This document shows positions 57,535 to 64,000 of a DNA stretch of 64,000 nt, one piece after another (within the stretch, counting starts at the first letter, position 1; each line of letters starts with the position of its first letter). This stretch comes from Iodobacter fluviatilis (lineage in GTDB: Bacteria; Pseudomonadota; Gammaproteobacteria; Burkholderiales; Chitinibacteraceae): NCBI RefSeq assembly GCF_900451195.1, contig NZ_UGHR01000001.1, forward strand, positions 2,976,001-3,040,000. The letters run 5' to 3'. A program made the position numbers and the translations under genes. The notes beneath the pieces are model-generated. The model did not search any database, was not told where the DNA came from, and was given only the letters and a program-made list of their open reading frames with translations.

Positions 57535-60500
57535 TCAGCCTATTGGGTCATACATGGCAGAGCGGCTGGCCTGTTGCTGCCAGCCATCAAAAATGCGCTT
57601 CAAATGCGGGGCGATTTCAGTGGCAATCTGCTGCGGGTTTTTAACGTCGCCCTTTACCGTGACCTGAATCGTTGGCTGAAAGGTGAAGACCTGACTGGGA
57701 ATGATTTTAGGCTCAGGCTTCACAGCCGGAGGAACAACGACCGGCGGTGCAGCAGGTGGCGCAGGGGCAGCAGGAGCAGGCGGTTTTGCTTCCTCTTTAC
57801 CCGCAATCGCCTTGCCAATCAGCGCGCCGATTTTTTCACCACCCAAAGCGCCAATGGCCCCGCCCAGCAAGCCCCCAATCGCAGTGCCTATACCTGGCGC
57901 AATCATGGTGCCAATCACGGCCCCCATTTTGGCTCCTGCCAGCCCTCCCCCTAATGAGCCTGCAGCACCGCCGTAACCTTTGCCTTTCTCCGGCGCGGTT
58001 TTAGCATTTTTGTAAGTGTCATAAGCGGTAAAACCCGCACTGGCCACCGACAAAGCGGCGCCACCCACCTTGCCCAAGACTTTGCCACCCACTTTAAATG
58101 CTTGGCCTATTTTGGCAAATTTGCCAACCCGCTCCACGGCAGGCAGCGGCCCCAGCGCAGGCCTTACCCGGCCTGCTCCGCGCCCACGCCTGCGGCTTGA
58201 TCGCTCGCGGCCTCCTCCAGATCGATCGGCGCCTTCCCCTGAAAGATCAAGACCGCCCCCTGCCGGCAGATTAGTGACAAAGACTTCTTGCACACCGCCT
58301 GCATCCGCACCCTGCCCGCCTTCCTCGCCCTGGCCGTCCCGCAAGACACCTACGGCATCATCTAAAAAGCCACCCACCGCCGAACCAATACCTGGCGCAA
58401 TCATTTCGCCAAGGGTGGCGCCGATTTTGATGCCATCGGGCGGATCACTTGCCTGCGCTTTTTGCTCACCTGCAGGCAGTGCAAATTCGGGGACGTGTTC
58501 TCCATTTTTGTAGTTGCCATAAGCGGATGCGCCTAAGGACCCCAGCGCCATGACTGATCCGCCAAAGCGGCTCACCAAACGCCCGCCCGCCTTGAATGCG
58601 CGGCCGATTTTGGCCCGTTTTCCTGGCCGGACTGGCCCTTCTGCCTGTGGGGTTTCATGGCTGGCTGGCGATGCAGTACCACCTACTGACGGCCTGCGGC
58701 TTGATCCACCCAAGGGCCCAGTCGGCCAATTGGTGACAAAGACTTGCTGTACACCCGCCTCAGCAGGGCCAGCCCCGCCTGCGGCGCTGCCCTCGCTACT
58801 TGCGCCGGGTAAACGCAAGCCCATTTTTTCCAGCGACTTACCGACCAGCCAAGTCCCCGCCCCTGCTGCGACCCGTTTGAGTGCAACCAGCCCCACACCG
58901 ATGCCAGCCGCTAAGGCCGTCAGTGCAATCGCCGGATTATTCGCGGTGATCGTTGTGCCAAATTTCAGTACTTGCGCAGCCGTATCCGCCACAAAGTCAG
59001 TCACCGGGCGAATCGCATCGCCAATCGTCACCATGGCCGCCGTAAATTCACTGGCGACCACATCCCATTTACGGTTTGAGGTTTCATCCCGTTTGGATTT
59101 ATCGGTATCGAGTTTTTTAATCCCGTCGGTATTTTGAATTTTGATCAGGTCATCTTTAATTTGCTGACCATATTTGATCTGTGCCAGCGCGGCAGAACGC
59201 GCCTGCATATCGCTGAGCACTTCCCCCAGCCCTGCTGCCTGCATATAGGCGGAGAGTGCTTCTTCTTCGGCTTTTTTATCCCCGCTGGCGTTTTTGATCC
59301 GCGCTTTGATATCTGCCAGCTTTTTAGCCCGGGTCGCATCGCCGCTAGTGGCTAGGTTTTCGGTCAGACGCATAAAGGCCGCGACTGGTCCGTCGCCATG
59401 CGCGCGCATGGTGGCTTCCATCGAGCCCTGCAGATCGATCCCTGCATCTGCAAATTTCTTATTGGAATCCGGCGCGATGATTTTAGAGAGTAAGTTTTTA
59501 AAGTTATTGGCCGCGCTGTCGGCATTCCCCGTCAGCTTAATCTGCGCTTGCAAGCTGGCGGCGATATAGCGCACGGCCTCTGGCCCTTGCATGCCCATGC
59601 TGCCTACGGTCGCCAGCAGCTCGGGCATAAACTTGGCCATCTTGTCGGATTCAAAAGCCCCGATATCACCGGCCACCGCAATCTGGCCCATGACTTTTTC
59701 CATCTCAGCCTGATTCACACCGTTTTGCTGTAATGAGTAAATCAGTTGCGCAGCATCGCCGGATTCCATCTTTTGACCGATGGTGAGCTTGCCCAGCAAA
59801 TCGCTATAGCCCACCGCTTCACGCCAGTCCATGCCTTGAGTGACAAGGCCATTCACAGAAGCGGCCAGATCACTCTGAGCCATTTTTTGCCGTTTGGCTG
59901 CGGCACGAATCGCCCCGTCCAGCTCTTTTTCTCCGCCTTGCCCGGCAATGCCGGCCTTAATGGCGATATCACGGATTTCGGCCTGATAGTCACCAGATAT
60001 TTTGGTTGGAATCGCCGCCGTAGCCAGACCCAATCCCGCGGTTCGGCCCAGCTTCATGCCCGAATCCATTTGCGTTTTGCCTGCTTCCTGCAGGGCTAAA
60101 CCACGGCTGGTACGGCCAAGGCGAATGTATTCACGGTCCAACTTATCAACCGCAATGCCCGCTTGTCTGAGCTGCCCAATATGCGTATCTAAGCGACGAC
60201 GCAGGCCGCCATCTGCAACGGCACGCTGAGAAGTCGCCACATCCCGCATACTGGAACCCAGCGCGGTACTCGCTTGCCTTGCGCCGCCTAAAGCTTGAGT
60301 CTGCTGCTTTAATTCATTTTTAGTGGCATGCAAAGCCGCACGTTTCGCTTCAAACGCTTGCTTGGCCCGTTTTGCTTCTTGCTGGGTTTTTTCCAGCTCA
60401 CGGGATAGCTTACTTTCTGCGGCGGTTGCCTCTTTACTCGCTGCAATCTGCGCCCGTTTTTCAGCAAGCAGTGCTTTTTGCCCTTTAGCCGCCAGCAGTG

Positions 60501-60993
60501 CGGCCTGGTACTCCGCTTTCAGTGCCAGCACTTCTCCACTTGGGCCGGTTTTGTCTTTGCGGGCGTGTAGCCAGGCGTTTTTCTTTGCTTCTGCAGCCGA
60601 CTGAGTCAACTTCAGCGAGCGGCTCAGCGCGGTGTGTTCTGCCTCAAGGGCTGACACATCCGCCTTGCCCGCCGTGCTCTTACGCATCGTCGCCAGCTGT
60701 TTCGCCATGCCACCGACCCGATCGGTCGCGCCTTTCCAGTCTTTTTCAAGGCCGGTGACTTCTGAGCGTAAGGTACGAACACCATCTAGGCCAATCCGGC
60801 GAGAGGCGCGATCGGCCTGCTCCATACTGCGCTGCAGGCGCTGAGTCTCACCCACCAGCGATTGTAAGCCCTTGGTATTGGCGAGCTTGCCCTGTAAACC
60901 CTCGACCGAGCGCTGGGTTTTATTGATCGCAGAGCCAAAGGTCGACGAGACAGCGCCGCCGATCACAATGCCAATGGCCAGATCTCTGGACAT
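57535..60993 (-). CDS. Phage tail tape measure protein (GpT-like)
   Basis: This 1152-residue protein has a coiled-coil-rich N-terminal region (to about residue 270) and a transmembrane-like, Gly-rich later part. Two similar blocks follow each other: QVFVTNWPTG ... KIGRAFKAGG ... MIAPGIGSAVGG (about 745-875) and EVFVTNLPAG ... KIGQAFKVGG ... MIAPGIGTAIGG (about 900-1040). P2 T is near 815 residues. The length of this protein sets tail length in P2 relatives. The ATG at 60993 follows AGGAGG. Confidence 0.85.
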   Translation of the reverse strand: MSRDLAIGIVIGGAVSSTFGSAINKTQRSVEGLQGKLANTKGLQSLVGETQRLQRSMEQADRASRRIGLDGVRTLRSEVTGLEKDWKGATDRVGGMAKQLATMRKSTAGKADVSALEAEHTALSRSLKLTQSAAEAKKNAWLHARKDKTGPSGEVLALKAEYQAALLAAKGQKALLAEKRAQIAASKEATAAESKLSRELEKTQQEAKRAKQAFEAKRAALHATKNELKQQTQALGGARQASTALGSSMRDVATSQRAVADGGLRRRLDTHIGQLRQAGIAVDKLDREYIRLGRTSRGLALQEAGKTQMDSGMKLGRTAGLGLATAAIPTKISGDYQAEIRDIAIKAGIAGQGGEKELDGAIRAAAKRQKMAQSDLAASVNGLVTQGMDWREAVGYSDLLGKLTIGQKMESGDAAQLIYSLQQNGVNQAEMEKVMGQIAVAGDIGAFESDKMAKFMPELLATVGSMGMQGPEAVRYIAASLQAQIKLTGNADSAANNFKNLLSKIIAPDSNKKFADAGIDLQGSMEATMRAHGDGPVAAFMRLTENLATSGDATRAKKLADIKARIKNASGDKKAEEEALSAYMQAAGLGEVLSDMQARSAALAQIKYGQQIKDDLIKIQNTDGIKKLDTDKSKRDETSNRKWDVVASEFTAAMVTIGDAIRPVTDFVADTAAQVLKFGTTITANNPAIALTALAAGIGVGLVALKRVAAGAGTWLVGKSLEKMGLRLPGASSEGSAAGGAGPAEAGVQQVFVTNWPTGPLGGSSRRPSVGGTASPASHETPQAEGPVRPGKRAKIGRAFKAGGRLVSRFGGSVMALGSLGASAYGNYKNGEHVPEFALPAGEQKAQASDPPDGIKIGATLGEMIAPGIGSAVGGFLDDAVGVLRDGQGEEGGQGADAGGVQEVFVTNLPAGGGLDLSGEGADRSGGGRERSSRRRGRGAGRVRPALGPLPAVERVGKFAKIGQAFKVGGKVLGKVGGAALSVASAGFTAYDTYKNAKTAPEKGKGYGGAAGSLGGGLAGAKMGAVIGTMIAPGIGTAIGGLLGGAIGALGGEKIGALIGKAIAGKEEAKPPAPAAPAPPAAPPVVVPPAVKPEPKIIPSQVFTFQPTIQVTVKGDVKNPQQIATEIAPHLKRIFDGWQQQASRSAMYDPIG

Positions 60994-61006
60994 AACAGCC
61001 TCCTGT

Positions 61007-61031
61007 AAAAAAAGAGCGGGCCTCAGCCCGC
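61007..61031 (-). terminator. Terminator overlapping the end of the small GpE-like gene
   Basis: The stem agcgggc / gcccgct with loop ctga (minus strand TGAG) is followed by TTTTTTT on the minus strand, just before the tape measure gene. It may partly separate transcription of E from T. Confidence 0.65.
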
Positions 61032-61154
61032 TTCATCACGATTCAACCAGTGCCCGATCTCGCTGACCGGCACACTGCGTACCGTCTCACGCGACCAGCC
61101 CAGCTCACGCGCCAGCCTTCTGGCTAACGGCCACCATTCATGGCTCCCTATCAT
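61023..61154 (-). CDS. Small GpE-like tail assembly protein
   Basis: This 43-residue frame starts MIGSHEWWPLARRLARELGW and ends HWLNRDEAG. It overlaps the end of the E gene by 17 bp in another frame, like the E' extension of P2 and the second gene of Mu-type tail chaperones. The frame is +1 (or -2) relative to E, and no slippery run is obvious, so a separate ATG start at 61154 is also possible. It resembles the P2 GpE small-protein pattern ending in a W-containing helix. Confidence 0.6.
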   Translation of the reverse strand: MIGSHEWWPLARRLARELGWSRETVRSVPVSEIGHWLNRDEAG

Positions 61155-61395
61155 CGCTAAGTAAACGAAAATAAGCGTCCTGCAGCTTTTTGTAATCGCG
61201 CAAAGTCAGCTGCCGCAGATCATTAGGTGCACAATCACACAGCCGCGCAAACATCAGTTGCTCCCGCTCCGCATCGCTTTTGCCCAAGACCTGCACATCG
61301 AGTTGATCGCCCACCGTCGGCTCACGTAACTGCAGCTGATTCACCAGCACATCGTTTAATTTAATCGCGGTACTTAACTTAATCGTTTCTTGCAT
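61138..61395 (-). CDS. Phage tail assembly protein E
   Basis: This 85-residue protein has the pattern of Mu gp41-like and P2 E-like tail assembly proteins: IKLSTAIKLNDVLVNQLQLREPTVGD, then LMFARLCDCAPNDLRQLTLRDYKKLQDAYF. It likely chaperones the tape measure protein encoded downstream. It has an overlapping small gene at its 3' end. Confidence 0.85.
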   Translation of the reverse strand: MQETIKLSTAIKLNDVLVNQLQLREPTVGDQLDVQVLGKSDAEREQLMFARLCDCAPNDLRQLTLRDYKKLQDAYFRLLSDDREP

Positions 61396-61436
61396 GATGG
61401 TTTCCTGATTGGCCCGCTGTGTGCGGGCCTCTGTGA

Positions 61437-61940
61437 TTAAAGGCCGATTGCGGCGCGCTCTGCGGCCAGCTCATCATTGCCATTGATAATGCGGATTGCG
61501 TTCACCGGATCAATTTCAAAGATCACCCGGTTATCCACTTCCAGCTTGTAATAGCTCAAGCTGGCGCTGTACTTGGTTTCGCTTTTGTCCCCCGGCTTCC
61601 AGCTGCCCGAATCCACTTCGGTTAGCAGTCCTCGCCAGGTCACGATCACCGCCATCACTGCGCCTTTCTGATCCGTGAATGCCCCGCGAAAATTGCCGGC
61701 AAACAAGGTGCTGTCGGCAATCCCGAAGAAAGCCAGCGCTTCTGGGCTGACGCCAGCCAGGGTAAAACCGCACTCCAATTTTTCTAGGCCCATGGGCATG
61801 TCGACTTCGGCATCCATCCCGCCAGCCCGATAGGCATCGGTTTTACGTTTTAATTTGGGCAACGTAATTTCCATCACTCTGGCGGCAAAGCCACGGCCAT
61901 CGAGAAACATATTTAAGTTAGTTAGAACTTGAGGAATCAT
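61437..61940 (-). CDS. Phage major tail tube protein FII
   Basis: This 167-residue protein matches P2 FII: MIPQVLTNLNMFLDGRGFAARV at the N terminus, then LPKLKRKTDAYRAGGMDAEVDMPMGLEKLE. It forms the inner tube of the contractile tail. It starts 12 bp after the sheath gene. Confidence 0.93.
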   Translation of the reverse strand: MIPQVLTNLNMFLDGRGFAARVMEITLPKLKRKTDAYRAGGMDAEVDMPMGLEKLECGFTLAGVSPEALAFFGIADSTLFAGNFRGAFTDQKGAVMAVIVTWRGLLTEVDSGSWKPGDKSETKYSASLSYYKLEVDNRVIFEIDPVNAIRIINGNDELAAERAAIGL

Positions 61941-61952
61941 CGTGTGCGCTCC

Positions 61953-63128
61953 TTAGCGGCCGAAGTCGAGGACTTCGGTGATCCATTGATTGGTCACTTC
62001 TACCTGGAAGACGGGGTTTTCAGCGGGCGGTACATCGGTAAAGCGGATCGTCCAATAAATACGCCCTTGCTCGATCGCGCTGGCGGTGTTTTTATCCGGG
62101 TCTGGAAACACTTCAAAATTAATCACCGCCCCCAGCGCTTTAAGGTCGCGCATAAAAGCATCCAAGCCATCGGTCACATCTTTGACATAGGTTTTGGTAA
62201 TCCCGCGATCCACCGCCCATTGATGGCCTTTGAGAATCGCATCCATCACCATATCCACGGTGCGCACCCGGGTGACAAAGCTCCACTTCGGATCCGCCGA
62301 CAAGGTACGGTTACCCCAGAGGCGAAAACCGCCTTCGCGGATAATGGTGGTGATATGCGCTTCATTCAGCAGATTGGCGCGGCAGGTGGCATCGCCATAG
62401 AGATATTCAATCGGGCGCTTGGTCCCCAGCACTTCGCTGAATTCGGTATTAGACGGGCTGGCCCAGAAACCGACACTGGCATCCTGACGGGCAAACAAAC
62501 CTGCCGTGGCCGCCGATGCGGGTGCATCGGCTTCGGCGCTCAGTTTGCTATCCCAAACCCGTAAGCCCGGATCAACCACATAAGCGCGCTTACTGCCTAG
62601 GTTCTTAACAAAAGCCAACGCGGCTTCATCGTCCGTATTAGGACCATCAATGATGGCGATCGCCCGAAGCTTATCGGCCAGCGACACCATGGCCGAAGCC
62701 ACGGCTGCACTGCTGCTGTGGCCCGGTGCAATAATCAGCCGAGGGGATTGATTGGTTTTAGATTTTGCATCCAGCAAAGCTTGTAAACCAGTGCGCTTAC
62801 CCTTGGCATCGACGCCACCAATAATGGCGCTGGTCAGCTGTGCGGGCGTTTCAGCGGTTTGGCTCACGCCAACAGCAACCACTACGGCAGCAGCCTGGGC
62901 ATAGATTTCTTTCAGGCGCTTGGCCATGGCGCTCTCTTCGCCAAACTGAGCCACACCTTCCCGTAAATTGGTAATCAAAATGGGGGTATCTGCCGCAGCC
63001 AAGCCCGCACCCGGTGTAAATGTATCGACAATGCCAATAATCGATGAAGACGGCAGCGCAATGACGCGCGGCCCTGTATCCACCAGCGTCACCGTCACGC
63101 CATGGAAAAAACCACCTGTTCCGGCCAT
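61953..63128 (-). CDS. Phage tail sheath protein FI
   Basis: This 391-residue protein is like P2 FI: GGFFHGVTVTLVDTGPRVIALPSSSIIGIVDTF, then RPIEYLYGDATCRANLLNEAHITTIIREGGFRLWGNRTLSADPKWSFV, the conserved C-terminal sheath core. It forms the contractile outer sheath. The ATG at 63128 follows GGAGG. Confidence 0.95.
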   Translation of the reverse strand: MAGTGGFFHGVTVTLVDTGPRVIALPSSSIIGIVDTFTPGAGLAAADTPILITNLREGVAQFGEESAMAKRLKEIYAQAAAVVVAVGVSQTAETPAQLTSAIIGGVDAKGKRTGLQALLDAKSKTNQSPRLIIAPGHSSSAAVASAMVSLADKLRAIAIIDGPNTDDEAALAFVKNLGSKRAYVVDPGLRVWDSKLSAEADAPASAATAGLFARQDASVGFWASPSNTEFSEVLGTKRPIEYLYGDATCRANLLNEAHITTIIREGGFRLWGNRTLSADPKWSFVTRVRTVDMVMDAILKGHQWAVDRGITKTYVKDVTDGLDAFMRDLKALGAVINFEVFPDPDKNTASAIEQGRIYWTIRFTDVPPAENPVFQVEVTNQWITEVLDFGR

Positions 63129-63149
63129 AGGGCCTCCTGAAAATAGGCG

Positions 63150-63173
63150 AAAAAAAACCGCCTTAGGGCGGGT
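63150..63173 (-). terminator. Terminator upstream of the sheath gene
   Basis: The stem accgcc / ggcggt is followed by TTTTTTT on the minus strand, between the fibre genes and the sheath gene. Confidence 0.75.
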
Positions 63174-63245
63174 TGATTGAAATAAATACGGATATAAATC
63201 AAGAATACTGATGAACCTAGAACCGTAATTTGTCTTGGAAGAGAC

Positions 63246-63749
63246 TCATTCTGGCCAGCCCACAGAGTACAGCGCTAACTCTTGTTGTGATAAAGCAATC
63301 ACTTCTTCTTTCATAAGCTGCATGCGGGCAAAAATCTGATTGCTATGTGTTTGCAACGCGGCATACATACCTTCAATCGCAGCATGGTTTTTAACTTCCA
63401 CTCGCTGATTATCTTCGTCAATCCAATAACCCGTTACAGGCCCGGTTCCCGCAATCAGTGTTCGCATCAGCGCCTCACGGGATTCAATATCAGATTGATA
63501 ACGATGACCTTCATATTCAAAACCAGCCGCCATCTCTTGGTCTGACCAAGCGTTAATTTCTATACGCTTTTGTTCAAGATAATCCAGGACAGCGGGTGCA
63601 GCCTCATGCCCCTCAGCTCGCCATGCCTCATAGTCTGCCCACCAGCGGTGACCGCGGGGGATATTGGCATAGTCATTAAGTCGGATGACAACATTGGGAT
63701 CGGTTGATAGTTGATACATTTTGCCTTCACCTTTTATCGAAACTGCCAT
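63246..63749 (-). CDS. Tail fibre assembly-type protein
   Basis: This 167-residue protein has a MYQLSTDPNVVIRLND start, a middle like DUF4376 proteins found next to phage fibres (AWRAEGHEAAP, YLEQKRIEINAWSDQEMAAGFEYEGHRYQSD) and a helical tail. It begins directly after the fibre gene's stop, which fits a fibre chaperone. The role is inferred from position and pattern. Confidence 0.65.
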   Translation of the reverse strand: MAVSIKGEGKMYQLSTDPNVVIRLNDYANIPRGHRWWADYEAWRAEGHEAAPAVLDYLEQKRIEINAWSDQEMAAGFEYEGHRYQSDIESREALMRTLIAGTGPVTGYWIDEDNQRVEVKNHAAIEGMYAALQTHSNQIFARMQLMKEEVIALSQQELALYSVGWPE

Positions 63750-64000
63750 TTACAACTCACAATCCGCAGTCCACTCAACTGTCAGATTATCCCCAAGAAC
63801 AGTTAAAGGAGGAGCTATAAAATTAAATGAAAAATACATTTCAGTTTTAGATAGGGTGGAAATAGTGCCTGTTGCTGCATGGGTACCTTTTGACCAGTTA
63901 GAGACGCTTGAAACGGCAGCCACACCAGGGCTGAAAAATGTTACTGCAGTGTTGTTATTTCTTTTTTGCACTGCATATTTAACTTGATGTAGGCATGATT
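63750..64000 (-). CDS. C-terminal part of a phage tail fibre-type protein (runs off right edge)
   Basis: An open frame reaches the right edge with no start in the window. The visible residues (KYAVQKRNNNTAVTFFSPG, then SNWSKGTHAATGTIST and ending EWTADCEL) resemble the receptor-binding or beta-rich end of a phage structural protein. The stop at 63750 is directly followed by the assembly gene's ATG. Confidence 0.6.
   Translation of the reverse strand, partial: SCLHQVKYAVQKRNNNTAVTFFSPGVAAVSSVSNWSKGTHAATGTISTLSKTEMYFSFNFIAPPLTVLGDNLTVEWTADCEL

Larger units (their letters stand above)
46426..64000. mobile_element. P2-like contractile-tail prophage (or tailocin), one end, with T6SS cargo
   Basis: All genes from 46426 to the right edge lie on the minus strand. 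They form one continuous block: com-dam, a zinc-finger gene, a VgrG/effector/immunity cassette, lysis genes, then P2-order tail genes (D, X, U, T, E, FII, FI, fibre assembly, fibre). The right end, capsid and integration genes, if present, are outside. The left boundary is uncertain and may reach 43111. Confidence 0.75.

Noticed and set aside
61929..62564. A 211-residue open frame on the plus strand
   Set aside because: It is antisense to the tail sheath gene and has no family-like motif.

Overview
The window looks like a chromosomal stretch of a Gram-negative proteobacterium of roughly 50% GC, most likely a betaproteobacterium of the Neisseriales (Chromobacteriaceae type; Iodobacter, Deefgea and Chitinibacter are examples). 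That placement is inferred from gene content (hpnDE, fliW, accA-tilS, a leuB-usg pair, MCP and solute-binding-protein richness). No database search was possible. Nearly all housekeeping genes are intact and tightly packed.

Layout. 1-5.8 kb (minus strand): the 5' part of a YoaA/DinG-type helicase, an atypical short-chain dehydrogenase, squalene synthesis genes hpnE-hpnD, a DUF4136 lipoprotein and aroC. 5.9-11.3 kb: a complete rRNA operon read on the minus strand (promoter near 11.25 kb, 16S, a tRNA-free spacer, 23S, 5S, terminator), with boxA copies and complementary processing stems. 11.6-24 kb: a chemoreceptor fused to a solute-binding domain, a metallophosphoesterase, usg and leuB, radC, an EF-hand-like protein, a Liv-type binding lipoprotein, an HDOD protein, and an amino-acid binding protein plus permease. 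24-43 kb: priA, hemE, glnS, a PotD-like binding protein, uraA-upp, a TPR protein with an L,D-transpeptidase, tilS, accA, fliW, another amino-acid binding protein and a secreted protein with one heme c motif.

43-64 kb is the accessory part. A decayed C-terminal scrap of an M13 peptidase gene (43.04-43.11 kb) marks a disrupted site. To its right lie hipBA, a fic gene, and then one end of a P2-like contractile-tail prophage or tailocin, all on the minus strand. From the window edge inward its genes are tail fibre, fibre assembly, sheath FI, tube FII, E, a small GpE-like protein, tape measure T, U, X, D, holin, SAR endolysin, Rz/Rz1, then cargo and a com-dam pair. No capsid, terminase, integrase or attachment site lies in the window.

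The most interesting system is the cargo at 48.4-54.1 kb, set between the lysis genes and com-dam. It has an orphan type VI secretion spike (VgrG), an adjacent 755-residue effector that combines a degenerate M23-like domain, an EF-hand-like loop and a GH19-type muramidase/chitinase domain, and a signal-peptide-bearing protein two bases downstream that is the natural immunity candidate. The effector and immunity genes are visibly more AT-rich than their surroundings. The com promoter carries a GATC-centred palindrome between its -10 and -35 positions, suggesting control by adenine methylation similar in logic to phage Mu mom. A second notable architecture is the MCP whose C-terminal half is a family 1 solute-binding protein predicted to face the cytoplasm.
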